Assembly (NCBI GenBank): GCA_965204295.1
Contig: OZ241973.1
Location: forward strand, 558,001-622,000
DNA length: 64,000 bases
Reading direction: 5' to 3'
DNA from: JAWKWH01 sp965204295
GTDB taxonomy: Bacteria > Pseudomonadota > Alphaproteobacteria > Rhizobiales > Rhizobiaceae
Of the stretch, positions 43,382-52,755 are shown one piece after another. The notes beneath the pieces are model-generated. The model did not search any database. It was not told the DNA's origin and was given only the letters and a program-made list of their open reading frames with translations. Every line of letters starts with the position of its first letter. Position 1 is the first letter of the stretch. The translations under genes were made by a program, and so were the position numbers.

Positions 43382-44620
43382 CTATTTGTAGATGCGCTTG
43401 CGACTCTTTTCGAGGCGCTCCAGGATGCGATCCAGATTGCCGGGCTTGACCATGAACTCCTGGAATCCCTCCATCCCCTTCTTCGCCATTTCGGCCGGCG
43501 CGTCGCGGTCGAAGAACTGCGCCAGCGCGTATGCGTTCGACAGCATTTCGAAACCCGCCCGGATGTACTGATCGTCTCCGACCTCCGACCCGTTGTTGAC
43601 CGGCAACTGACCGAGCGTTTCGTTGATCTTTGTCTGCGTATCGGCCGAGGCGAGGAACGCCAGGAACTTCTTGGCGTCTTCCTTGTTCTTCGCCCCCACC
43701 GGAATGTGGATCGTGTCGGTCGGCGCATCTTCGGCAAGCGGAACGCCGGGGGTGATTTCCGGGAACTGCATGAAGCCGAGATTGTCGTCGGTCATGCCCG
43801 CATCCTTCAGCGTCGCAACGGCGAAATTTCCGATCACATAGTGAGCCGCTTTTCCCTGAGCCAGCAATGCCGCCGCGTCCTGCCAATCGATCGCGGCGTG
43901 GTTCGCCGTGATGTAAGGCTGGACTTTCGCCCACTGAGCGAAGGTGTTTTTCACCCTCTCGTCGGTCCACTCCACCTTGCCGGCGGTCAGGTCCATATGG
44001 AATTCATAACCGTTGGTGCGCAGGTTCATGTAATCGAAAATCCCGGCTCCGGGCCACAAGGCCTTCGTGCCGGTGGTCAGGCAGTCGATGCCCGCGGCCT
44101 TGAACTTTTCGCAATTGGCGATGAACTCGTCCCAGTTCTTCGGCGCGCCTTCCACGCCCGCAGCCTCATAGGCGTCCTTGTTGTAGTAAATGCCCCATTG
44201 ATAGTAGGTGTAGGGCACGCCCCATTTCTTGCCGTCGATCGTCATCGACGCGGCGGCCGACTTCAGGGATTCGTTCAGGCCGTTCGCCTCCTAGACATCG
44301 GAAACGTCCTCGAACTGTCCGGCGTTCACGAACGGCGCCATGCGGTTGCCGGCATACCAGTTCGCCAGGTCGGGAGCGTCCGCCGTCAGAAAGTTGCGGA
44401 TCGCGGTCTTGTAGCCCTCGTGGTCGAACAGGTTCCACTTGACCTTGATGTCGGGGTTGGCCGCCTCGAAATCCTCGATCAACTGCTCGAACGCCGCTTT
44501 GGGCGCCGGATCGGATGTGTCGGTATTGATGACGAGTTCGCGTTGCTGCGCATGCGCGGCCATCGCCGACAGGGCCGCGGCCGAGATGCCAGCCAGCATC
44601 GATTTGAGCGTTTTGTTCAT
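43382..44620 (-). pseudogene. Sugar ABC transporter substrate-binding protein interrupted by an in-frame amber codon
   Basis: A CUT1-type family 1 solute-binding protein: signal peptide (MNKTLKSMLAGISAAALSAM), LIEDFEAANPDIKVKWNLFD, APDLANWYAGNRMAPFV, then after the stop KWGVPYTYYQWGIYYNKDAY and the rest to KSRKRIYK. The two halves are in the same frame, separated only by TAG at 44291-44293 (FEDVSDV-stop-EANGLNE). Relatives have Trp there (DVWE-like), so TGG to TAG is the likely change. Start 44620 has GGGAGAG upstream. Without read-through only about 109 residues are made and the importer would lack its receptor. Confidence 0.9.
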
Positions 44621-44715
44621 TTGATTGTCTCTCCCATTGCATAAAGGCGCACGCTCACCGGTCCCGAATGCCGGACTTCGCGAATGCGCCCGAGCCAAAT
44701 CCATGGATTCCACAT

Positions 44716-44729
44716 AATGGAACTCCATT
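44716..44729. promoter_or_regulatory. Palindrome in the divergent region, candidate IclR operator
   Basis: AATGGAACTCCATT is a perfect six-base inverted repeat with a two-base centre, located between the divergent binding-protein and iclR-type genes. TTGACT follows directly and could be a -35 box for the regulator gene. IclR regulators usually bind short inverted repeats in such regions. Confidence 0.5.
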
Positions 44730-44787
44730 TGACTATTTAGAATTATTCGACTACGCGCTAATGTATGTCAAGGGGGAATGGAAAGAG

Positions 44788-45606
44788 ATGACGGCCGAAG
44801 CGGAGCGGATACTTCCGGACGACGATCGCCGGGCGCCGTCGCCCGACAGCGGGACGCTGGGCAAGGCGATGGCCGTGCTCGACATCATCGCGTCTTCGCG
44901 CGAGCCGATGCGCTTTACCGACATACTGCGCAAGTCGGAGCAACCGCGCGGAACGTTGCACCGGCAACTGTCCAATCTGGTCGCCGAGGGTCTGATCGGC
45001 CTGAACCCGGACCATTCCTACTCGCTGGGATTGCGCACGCTCAAATTCGCTTCCCAAGCCTGGTCGAGCAACAGTTTCAGAACCGTCTCCGAACCTCATA
45101 TCAAACGGTTGCACGAACAGACCGGCGAAACCGTGCATCTGGGCGTATTGCACGATCTGGACGTGATCTATCTGGACAAGGTCGAAGGCAACCAGACCGT
45201 CCGCATGCATTCGCAAATCGGAAACGCCTCGCCGCCTTATTGCACCGGCGTCGGAAAGGCCGCCCTGTCGGCGCTGCCGCGGGAGAGGACGGCCGGCCTG
45301 GTCGGCCGGCTTGAATTTCGGCGCCACACGGAAAATACGCTGGCGGACGCGGACGCGCTGCTGAAGGAAATCGCCGGCATCCGCAAAGCGGGATATGCGT
45401 TTGACCGTGAGGAACACGAGATCGGGATTCGATGTGTGGCGGCTCCGGTTCACTCACCCGATGGCGGCTTTGTCGGCGGGGTCTCGGTGACCGGCCCGGC
45501 GTTCAGACTTACCTATGAAAATCTGTCGAACTGGTCGTCGCTCGTTTGCGAGGCGGCGCGATCGATTATGGAAGACATGGAATGGAGGCTCGGCCCGCGG
45601 GCGTGA
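44788..45606 (+). CDS. IclR family transcriptional regulator
   Basis: 272 residues. N-terminal winged helix (GKAMAVLDIIASSREPMRFT, GTLHRQLSNLVAEGLI) and C-terminal IclR effector domain (ETVHLGVLHDLDVIYLDKVE, YCTGVGKAALSALP, GYAFDREEHEIGIRCVAAPV). Start at 44788 chosen for the AGGGGGAATGGAAAGAG site; in-frame ATG at 44764 also possible. Divergent from the alpha-galactoside transport genes, so it probably controls them and the downstream ATPase gene. Confidence 0.92.
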   Translation: MTAEAERILPDDDRRAPSPDSGTLGKAMAVLDIIASSREPMRFTDILRKSEQPRGTLHRQLSNLVAEGLIGLNPDHSYSLGLRTLKFASQAWSSNSFRTVSEPHIKRLHEQTGETVHLGVLHDLDVIYLDKVEGNQTVRMHSQIGNASPPYCTGVGKAALSALPRERTAGLVGRLEFRRHTENTLADADALLKEIAGIRKAGYAFDREEHEIGIRCVAAPVHSPDGGFVGGVSVTGPAFRLTYENLSNWSSLVCEAARSIMEDMEWRLGPRA

Positions 45607-45633
45607 GCCGCCGTCATGCGAAGGGAGAAATTC

Positions 45634-46716
45634 ATGTCGGGACTGCAATTGTCGGAAGTGACGAAATCGTTTGGCGACATCAGGATCATCCATGGAGTCG
45701 ACCTGCAGATCGATCACGGCGAATTCGTCGTCTTTGTCGGACCGTCGGGGTGCGGAAAGTCGACCCTGCTTCGGTTGGTCGCCGGACTGGAAACCGCGAC
45801 GTCGGGCAATATCGAAATCGGCGAGAACGACGTGACTCATGTCGAGCCAAGCGATCGCGGCGTGGCGATGGTGTTCCAGTCCTATGCGCTTTATCCGCAT
45901 ATGAGCGTGTCGGAAAACATGGGCTTCGGCCTGAAGATGAACGGCGCTTCAAGCCGGGAAATCGACCGTCGCGTCAGCCGCGCGGCGGAAATTCTTCACC
46001 TTGAGCAATTGCTCGACCGCAAACCGAAGCAACTGTCGGGCGGGCAAAGGCAGCGCGTCGCGATCGGCCGGGCCATCGTCCGCGAGCCCAGGGTTTTCCT
46101 GTTCGATGAACCGCTGTCCAACCTGGACGCCGAGTTGCGGGTTCAGATGCGCCTTGAGATCGCGAAGCTCCACCGGGAACTGGACGCGACCATGATTTAT
46201 GTCACCCATGATCAGGTCGAGGCGATGACGCTCGCCGACAAGATCGTGGTGCTGCGCGCCGGCCGCATCGAGCAGGTCGGATCGCCGATCAGGCTTTATG
46301 ACGATCCTGACAACATGTTTGTGGCGGGATTCATCGGTTCGCCGAAAATGAACTTCATGGATGCGACGGTCGTGTCCGGCGATTCGGGCGATGTCGCCGT
46401 GGAGATCAACGATCACCCCGGGTCGGTCGCCGAATTCAAGCTCGGGGACGCACCGGCTCCGGGAACCGAAGTGACGCTCGGAATCCGGCCCGAACACTTT
46501 TCCGGCAAGGGAAAGACGAAGCTCGACATCAGGGTCGATGCGGTCGAAAATCTCGGAGGCACGGCTTACGCCTACAGCCGGACCGGCGGCGAGGCGCCGC
46601 TCACGATCGAAATGAAAACGGAACGCGGCGTGAGGGAGGGAAAGACGTTGGATATCGGGTTCGACGCGAAGCAGGCTTTCCTCTTCGACCGCCGCAGCGG
46701 CGAGCGCATCCGCTAA
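45634..46716 (+). CDS. Sugar ABC transporter ATP-binding protein (MalK/UgpC type)
   Basis: 360 residues. Walker A GPSGCGKST, Q-loop VFQSYALYPHM, signature LSGGQRQR, Walker B VFLFDEPLSNLD, switch VTHDQVEA; C-terminal TOBE/regulatory domain (LGIRPEHF). MalK-type ATPases serve CUT1 permeases, here those at 41.5-43.3 kb. It lies downstream of iclR on the opposite strand. GGGAGAAATTC precedes the ATG. Confidence 0.95.
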   Translation: MSGLQLSEVTKSFGDIRIIHGVDLQIDHGEFVVFVGPSGCGKSTLLRLVAGLETATSGNIEIGENDVTHVEPSDRGVAMVFQSYALYPHMSVSENMGFGLKMNGASSREIDRRVSRAAEILHLEQLLDRKPKQLSGGQRQRVAIGRAIVREPRVFLFDEPLSNLDAELRVQMRLEIAKLHRELDATMIYVTHDQVEAMTLADKIVVLRAGRIEQVGSPIRLYDDPDNMFVAGFIGSPKMNFMDATVVSGDSGDVAVEINDHPGSVAEFKLGDAPAPGTEVTLGIRPEHFSGKGKTKLDIRVDAVENLGGTAYAYSRTGGEAPLTIEMKTERGVREGKTLDIGFDAKQAFLFDRRSGERIR

Positions 46717-46717
46717 G

Positions 46718-47988
46718 TCACGCGCGAATCGCCGCCGTCATCTCGCGGATGGCGCGGTCGGTCCACTCCAGGTCGGATTCGGTGACGGCCAGCGACGGAT
46801 AGGCCTTGCCGGACGATTTGAAGACGCCCTCGGCGCGCGGCGCGTCGTCGAAAGCCGTGCTTCGTTTGCCGTCGCCCGCCATTACATCGCGGTAATCGCG
46901 AACCGGTCTGTCGGTGAAAACGACATCGAACAGAGTCAGGTCGCCGACGATCCGGTGCGGAATGTCGGCATCGCCCAAATGGCGTTCAAACATCGTCATG
47001 ATCGATTGCCCGGTCTCGCGCAAGGTCTCATACGCGCCGGGCCGTCTCAAGATTTCCAGCGTCTTCAGGCCGGCTGCGGAGGCGACCGGATTTCCCGAAA
47101 GCGTTCCCGACTGCATGAGCCGGTTTTCGGCGTCCGTCCTGCCCTTGTCGAAATGGGCCATGATCTCCGCGTGGCCGGCAATCGCCGCGAATGGAAATCC
47201 GCCGCCTATCACCTTGCCCAGTGTGCAGACATCGGGTTTCACGCCGTAAAGCTCCTGCGCGCCGCCATGGGCAAATCGAAAACCGGTCACGATTTCATCG
47301 AAGACGAGAACGACGCCGTATCGGTCGCACTCTTCTCTCAAACCCTCCGGAAATCCCGGTTGCGGTGGAATGATCCGCTGCAACGGTTCGACGATAACGC
47401 CGGCGATTTCATTGCCGTGCTCAGCCATGAACGATCGCAGGAAATCGATGTCGTTGAAGGGAGCGGCCCGGACCTCATCCCGCACCGACGCGGAAATACC
47501 GGCGGAATCCGGCGCCGACAGCGGAAAATTCGACAATTTCGATGGCGCAAGGCTCATCCGCGCCTCGGCGCTCATCCCGTGATAGCCGTCTTCGAATTTG
47601 AGGATCTTGTCACGGCCCGTAAAGGCCCGCGCCAACCGCATCGCATACATGTCCGCTTCGCCGCCGGTCGAGACGTAGCGGAGCCGTTCGGCGCACGGCG
47701 CGACAGATGACTTCGGCCGGTTCTATGCCCACCGCACTGTCGGCGAAGAAGGTCATGCCCTTTGGAATCTGCCTGAACACGGCTTCCTGAACTTCCGGGT
47801 CGCCACGGCCGAGGAGCATCGGACCGGAGCCGATGAGATAATCGACATATTCCCTGCCGTCCTGATCCCAGACGCGGGGGGCTGCCCTCGCGAATGACAA
47901 TTCCGGGGTCGAAGTTTCCGAATCCGCCCGCGGGAAGGACCGCGTTCGCCCGCTTTATCCGTTCGCCCTGGCCATGCACGCGGTTCAC
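46718..47988 (-). pseudogene. Class III (glutamate-1-semialdehyde aminomutase-like) aminotransferase, two frameshifts
   Basis: Three frames join into one enzyme: RIKRANAVLPAGGFGNFDPG from 47988, RVWDQDGREYVDYLIGSGPM, then RLRYVSTGGEADMYAMRLAR, VVLVFDEIVTGFRFAHGG, and LGKVIGGGFPFAAIAG with the PLP Lys. The first shift is at a C6 run (47875-47880 on the plus strand, six G); the second is near 47695 (CGCGCCGTGCGCCGAA, one base surplus). The 3' part of 310 codons is open. Intact relatives are GSA aminomutase-like or aminotransferases of unknown substrate. Confidence 0.82.
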
Positions 47989-47997
47989 ACGCTCATC

Positions 47998-48871
47998 CTA
48001 TTCGATCACGGCAAGCGGACTTCCCGGCACGGCCTCATCCGGCGCCACCCCCGGTCCCGGACCGTCGGGCGGCATTATCGCCACCGCATCCATGCAACCG
48101 AACTCATTTCCCGTGAGCAGGCTGCCGACATCGCGCGTGTTTTCGTCGGGTTTCATCGGCAAGCCTGCTTTACCGAAGCGCATTGTTCGATGATCTCGCA
48201 CGGTTGTTCGAGCATGACATCGTGACCGCGTACAGCCCGCCCGACCCGGATGGCGTCAAGCGGAGCGGTCCCGCAATTCCAGTCTCCATAGACAAGCGGT
48301 CCGTCGCCGACGGCCTCACGCACTTTCGCCAGCCGTTCGACACATCCGCCTGCCGGTCATCGTCGGCCCCGAGCTTTGCCTGAAACTGCCGGATACCGGA
48401 TCGGTAGGCGTTCTTCGCCATTCGCGCCGTTTCGTCAGGCGCCACGCAGGTGATTGAGTGACAAAGCGGCAACGATGTCTGCCGCCTGCCGCCAGGCAGC
48501 GCGTGGAGCGGCATGTCCGCCGCCTTGCCGGTAATGTCCCAAAGAGCGATATCGATCGCCGATTTTGCATATTCGTGTCCGGGGAGATGCGCATCAAGGC
48601 GCGCCGTCAGCGCCTCGGGTCCGACGGGATTCTCTCCGAGAATTACAGGCGCCATCTTCCTTATCGCCGGCAATGCGCCATCCGCATACGCCGCCAGATA
48701 ATGCGGAACGGGGCAGACTTCGCTCCGGCCGGAAATTCCCGTGTCGGTATCCGGACGCACCACGATCGTGTCGACGGTATCGCATGCCTCGCCTTCGGCC
48801 ATGTAGTACTTCTCATGGCCGGTCAGGGCCGCCTTCCAGACGGCGATGCGGGCGATTTTCCATGTCGTCAG
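47998..48871 (-). pseudogene. Enolase-superfamily (mandelate racemase/muconate lactonizing type) dehydratase relic
   Basis: WKIARIAVWKAALTGHEKYY, PGHEYAKSAIDIALWDITGK and the KLGADDD strand lie in one frame; then a shift near 48345 leads to ERLAKVREAVGDGPLVYGDW, and VMLEQPCEIIEQCASVKQAC (metal Glu in EQPC). After a stop, NEFGCMDAVAI is fused to MPPDGPGPGVAPDEAV, so about 90 residues carrying the last catalytic part are deleted. No in-frame ATG is left at the start. Related enzymes dehydrate sugar acids or hydroxyproline. Non-functional. Confidence 0.8.
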
Positions 48872-49956
48872 TCCATCGTGACCACAATATTGCCGGTGTG
48901 CTTCTTGTCGATGAACTCCTGTTGCGCCTCGCACATTCGATGCAGCGGATAGGTCGCGGCAAGCAGCGGGGAAACTTCGCCGCGTTCGATATAGTCGACA
49001 ACGCGCCGCAGCGTGCCGACCGGAACGACGGTCGATCCGGTGAATGTCAGATCGCGCAGATAAAAGGCGCGCAGATCGAACTCCACGACCGGACCGGCTA
49101 TCGCGCCGGAACATGTATAGCGGCCGCCACGCTCCAGTATGTCGATCAGCCGCGGCCAATACGGGCCGCCGACAATATCGGCGACGACGGTGATCCTTTC
49201 ATCGCCCAGTGCGCCGCGAAGGTCTTCGGGCGCGCGATCGACTATCCGGTCCGCATTCAACCTGGCGACATCGCCGTGTTTTGCCTTCGAGGCCATGGCG
49301 ACGACGCGCGCGCGCCGGCACTTGGCAATTTGCACCAGCGCACCGCCCACGCCTCCGGAAGCGCCGGTGACCAGCACCGTATCGGCAGCCGTCACATCGG
49401 CCCGGGCGAGCATTCCTTCCGCCGTCGTGTAGGAGCATTGAAATGTAGCCAGTTCCGCATCGGACAGTTCGCTGTCGACCGCCTCGACGCCGCGGTGATC
49501 CACGCAAACATATTCGGCGAAGCCGCCGTCCATTTCCGAGCCGAAATACCGCGCCCGGTCCGGATTGTCCGGATCGCTCCAATCGCGCTGCCATCCGTCG
49601 ACCATCACGCGCCTGCCGATCATCGCCTCATCCACATCGGCGCCCGCCGCCACGACCCTCCCGACCGCATCCGCGCCCTGAATGCGCGGAAACGCGATCG
49701 GCGCCCCTCCCCAGGTCGGATCGCTGTCATCGACCTCCGCATACGCGCCGCCCGTCGTCGCCTCGCTTACCGCCTTGGAGTACCAGCCGGTTCGCGTGTT
49801 GACGTCGGTATTGTTCAATCCGCAGGCGGCGACCTTGACTAGGACATCCGCCGGACCGGGTTCAGGCGCCGGCCAGTCCGTCCGGAACTCGTACTTGTCA
49901 AACCCGCCGTGACCGGTGAGCAGCATGGCTTTCATGGATTTCGGCATGGCGCTCAT
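48868..49956 (-). CDS. Zinc-independent MDR oxidoreductase (quinone oxidoreductase-like)
   Basis: 362 residues. N-terminal GroES-like domain (KAMLLTGHGGFDKYEFRTDW, VKVAACGLNNTDVNTRTGWY) and NAD(P)-binding domain (VLVTGASGGVGGALVQIAKC). The zinc-ligand set of alcohol dehydrogenases is absent, as in quinone oxidoreductase/crotonyl-CoA-reductase-like MDR proteins. GGGAGG lies seven bases before the ATG. The stop overlaps the start region of the broken dehydratase gene. Substrate unknown. Confidence 0.88.
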   Translation of the reverse strand: MSAMPKSMKAMLLTGHGGFDKYEFRTDWPAPEPGPADVLVKVAACGLNNTDVNTRTGWYSKAVSEATTGGAYAEVDDSDPTWGGAPIAFPRIQGADAVGRVVAAGADVDEAMIGRRVMVDGWQRDWSDPDNPDRARYFGSEMDGGFAEYVCVDHRGVEAVDSELSDAELATFQCSYTTAEGMLARADVTAADTVLVTGASGGVGGALVQIAKCRRARVVAMASKAKHGDVARLNADRIVDRAPEDLRGALGDERITVVADIVGGPYWPRLIDILERGGRYTCSGAIAGPVVEFDLRAFYLRDLTFTGSTVVPVGTLRRVVDYIERGEVSPLLAATYPLHRMCEAQQEFIDKKHTGNIVVTMD

Positions 49957-50016
49957 TCCGCCGCCTCCCTTGACATGTCCGAACGGAGAATCAGACTTTC
50001 AGGATCATAGCGCCAA

Positions 50017-50616
50017 TCACCCACTCTTGCGAGGCATGCCCTCCACTTCGCGAAGGGTCTTCACGTTGTTCACCTGTGAAACGGGGTCTTCGGCGAATGC
50101 CCTGGCCTTATCGCGAACACGAACCGCCCAGTTCCGCAGCATCCGTAGAAGCGCCTTCTGCGCGGTTTTCGAGTATTTGACGTTTGCCTTGAGGTTTCTT
50201 GCGTCTGGTTTCATAGGATCAAACGGGCCACGATACCAGTCTTTGAGGTCCTTGTGTTCGGGGTCAGCCAAGGCCTCTTTGAACATTTCAAAGCCTGGCG
50301 GACCGCCGATATCTTCGGGTGGGCAGGTGTTTTTGATGTCTGTGAAGTGCGGGTAGGTTTGATTTGGGTCGGCATCTTTGGGTGACCTCGCCTTAATGGC
50401 ATGTTCCCAATCGTCACTAAAATCGTAGAGATAGGTCAGACCCTTTGCCCCGGCCTTATCAAGCGTCTCCATGAGGGTGGTGCCATTTGCGGGCAGGTTT
50501 TCGGGGCTGTCGGCGAAGGCCGGTGCGACCCAGGTCGTGGCTCCGTATTGGTAGGGCTCGCCGATGGAGAATTGGTAGAGATGGGCGTTTTGCCAGCCGA
50601 AGGCGGCCTGCAGGGT
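50017..50616 (-). pseudogene. pRiA4b ORF-3-like protein, 5'-truncated
   Basis: The open frame (to TAG at 50617) reads LQAAFGWQNAHLYQFSIGEP, LTYLYDFSDDWEHAIKA, PPEDIGGPPGFEMFKEALAD and FDPMKPDARNL, the plasmid pRiA4b ORF-3 family. The native N-terminus is missing and IS5-type sequence begins a few bases upstream. An internal ATG at 50472 could give 151 residues. The family is common on plasmids and next to IS elements; function unknown. Confidence 0.75.
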
Positions 50617-50619
50617 CTA

Positions 50620-51176
50620 GGGTACGTTGGGCGCCGGCAGGCGGCGGCATCCATCAATCGGGTGCGATCATAAGCACGGTCGGCACACAAATGCTTGAGC
50701 CATGGCCACCGTTTCCCGATGGCGGCAACGATCTCCCGGACTTCGGCACTGTCGGAAATGTCCGCGCCGGTAGGATGATCGACGGCTATGTGGCGCTTGC
50801 GGCCAACGACCTTTCCGGCCGCGTCGACCCCGCGCTTTCGCGCCGCCGGAGCTTTGATCGACCGGCGGTCGACAATCGCCGCTGTCAGACCCCGCTCACG
50901 CCCTTCGCGCTCCCGGTCAAGCGATAGGGCGCAACAGCAACCGGCAAACAAAACGCCGGAACCGCCACGCAGGGTTCCGGGGCGGAAAGTCTTTCGGCAG
51001 CATCCGCTACCGCTGCAGGCAGGATAACGTGGCGCGGTCAGCGCCTCGCGCAGGTCGGTGGTCGGCGGTCTGCGACCGCGCTGTGGCGGCGGCGGTAGGA
51101 ATGGATCGATAATCTCCCATCCCTCGTCGGTCAGGTCAGTTGGATAGCGCTTGGTGCGCTTCTCAAGTTCGGCCAT
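50620..51176 (-). mobile_element. IS5-type transposase remnant
   Basis: MAELEKRTKRYPTDLTDEGW, then a diverged middle, IVDRRSIKAPAARKRGVDAA, GKVVGRKRHIAVD, ADISDSAEVREIVAAIGKRW and WLKHLCADRAYDRTRLMDAA match IS5 family transposases. The C-terminal catalytic Glu region is missing; the sequence passes straight into the pRiA4b-type gene. The middle (CCRKTFRPGTLRGG) reads out of frame from relatives. Not active. Confidence 0.82.
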
Positions 51177-51257
51177 CCGGCCACGGCTCACCTTGGTTCA
51201 CATCCAAAGCGGGAAAAACGCCACAACAACATCGGCAACATGGCCTGCACCATGAAG

Positions 51258-51287
51258 CGAGGACACTTCTAAGAACCTCGTTTTTTT
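51258..51287 (+). terminator. Rho-independent terminator candidate
   Basis: CGAGG and CCTCG pair around a 13-base loop and are followed by seven T. It lies upstream of the O-antigen ligase gene, within 51177-51495, a stretch that otherwise shows no gene; it would insulate that gene from the IS debris. Confidence 0.55.
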
Positions 51288-51495
51288 GGTTTATGTGGTT
51301 GATTGTCGCTGACCGGATACGGAGGCTCTCGGTGTCTCATTCACCCGGACCTATTTGACCTTGATGAACGGTATGCGGCGAGTTTGAGTCCCGCGCCGCC
51401 CAACGAGGCGTAAAAGCCCGCGCCTGAACAGTGGCCAGCGCAACAAAACTGATGTAATCCGCGACTATTCGACCAATCCTTCCGCGTGGGGGCTC

Positions 51496-52755
51496 ATGAC
51501 AATCAAAATTCTGGCCAGCTATGTTTTCCGGTTCTGGAAAATACCGAACGCCGTCATTGATCGCATCAATCCCTGGTGCGAGCCATTTGTGATTGCGTCG
51601 CCCGCAATTTTGGGAAGCGTCACCGCCTTCTGGATTAGCGGAACGATGATCCTCTGTCTGGTCCGCACGATGTCCGGCGTGATGGCAATAACAAAGCGGC
51701 GCCCCCTATTGATTATCGCCGCCGTGTACGCGCTATGGTTCATCATCCATGTCATATTCGGTCTCGCACATTCCCGATCCGCGGAGACCCTGTCCGAGAT
51801 CGTCGAGACGCTGACCTTTCTGGCTATTCCGCTACTATATGCCGGATTGGCGCTAACCCCGCCCCAAAAACTCGTCTGGCCAACTGAGTTTGCCGCGTCG
51901 ACCGGCGCAATCATCGCGTTGATCGTGGCCGTTTATCAATACCTGAACGGATGGCCTCGCGCGGAAGGCCTGATCGGCAATCCCGGACCGTTTGCCCTGA
52001 TGACGCTGCTTTTGTATGGATACTGTCTGGTCGGAATCGCGCAATTTTCCGGGCGGAAGCAGCTGTTTCTGTCAGTTGGCGCAATTGCCGCGTTCATATG
52101 CGTTATCCTGTCGGGAATGCGTGGAGTGTGGTTTGGATTGGCCCTTATCCCCGTGATCGTCGCCATCATCTATAGGCGTAAAATTTTCGACCGAATAAGC
52201 GTCCGGCAGTTTTTTCTCGCCGGTTTGGTGGCCGTTGCGGTCGTGGCGGCGATGGTCCCGGTCGCCGACGATAGAGTTCAGATGTTTCTGGCCGAATACG
52301 GCGCCCTTGGGGAGAATCTGAATCTCCGCCTCTCCGTCGGTCAGCACGTCGCGCTTTGGACCGCGGGCATCAGTCTGATTATGGAGGCGCCGTTTGCCGG
52401 ACACGGACTGGATGTCATACCTCTTATGTCAAATGAGACGAAAGAACTTTACGGCGAAGCGTTTGCACTGTCGCATTTTCACAATGCGTTCATAGATATC
52501 GGCGTCAAAACGGGCGTGACCGGCATCATTGTGCTCGCCGCGATGGTTGCTCTGCCGCTCTATCTGACCGCATTGGGGCGAAAATCGGATATGGGCCGGT
52601 TCGGTTTCGCGATGATTTGCGTGTTGATGATTTCCTACGTGCTGTCTGGCGCGACCGGCCTGATGCTCGGACATGACATTCACGACACGGTGTTCGTTTT
52701 CGGCGTCACATATTGGAGTGTGTTCGCGTTTGAAGCGGACAATGCAAATGCCTGA
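51496..52755 (+). CDS. O-antigen ligase-like membrane protein
   Basis: 419 residues with about eleven helices. The large outer loop has RLSVGQHVALWTAGISLIME and GHGLDV, and HFHNAFIDIGVKTGVTG follows, typical of the Wzy_C/WaaL family that joins glycan to lipid A-core or polymerises it. GMRGVWFG supplies the conserved Arg before it. It overlaps the next gene by 14 bases. Whether it is a ligase or polymerase cannot be told here. Confidence 0.85.
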   Translation: MTIKILASYVFRFWKIPNAVIDRINPWCEPFVIASPAILGSVTAFWISGTMILCLVRTMSGVMAITKRRPLLIIAAVYALWFIIHVIFGLAHSRSAETLSEIVETLTFLAIPLLYAGLALTPPQKLVWPTEFAASTGAIIALIVAVYQYLNGWPRAEGLIGNPGPFALMTLLLYGYCLVGIAQFSGRKQLFLSVGAIAAFICVILSGMRGVWFGLALIPVIVAIIYRRKIFDRISVRQFFLAGLVAVAVVAAMVPVADDRVQMFLAEYGALGENLNLRLSVGQHVALWTAGISLIMEAPFAGHGLDVIPLMSNETKELYGEAFALSHFHNAFIDIGVKTGVTGIIVLAAMVALPLYLTALGRKSDMGRFGFAMICVLMISYVLSGATGLMLGHDIHDTVFVFGVTYWSVFAFEADNANA

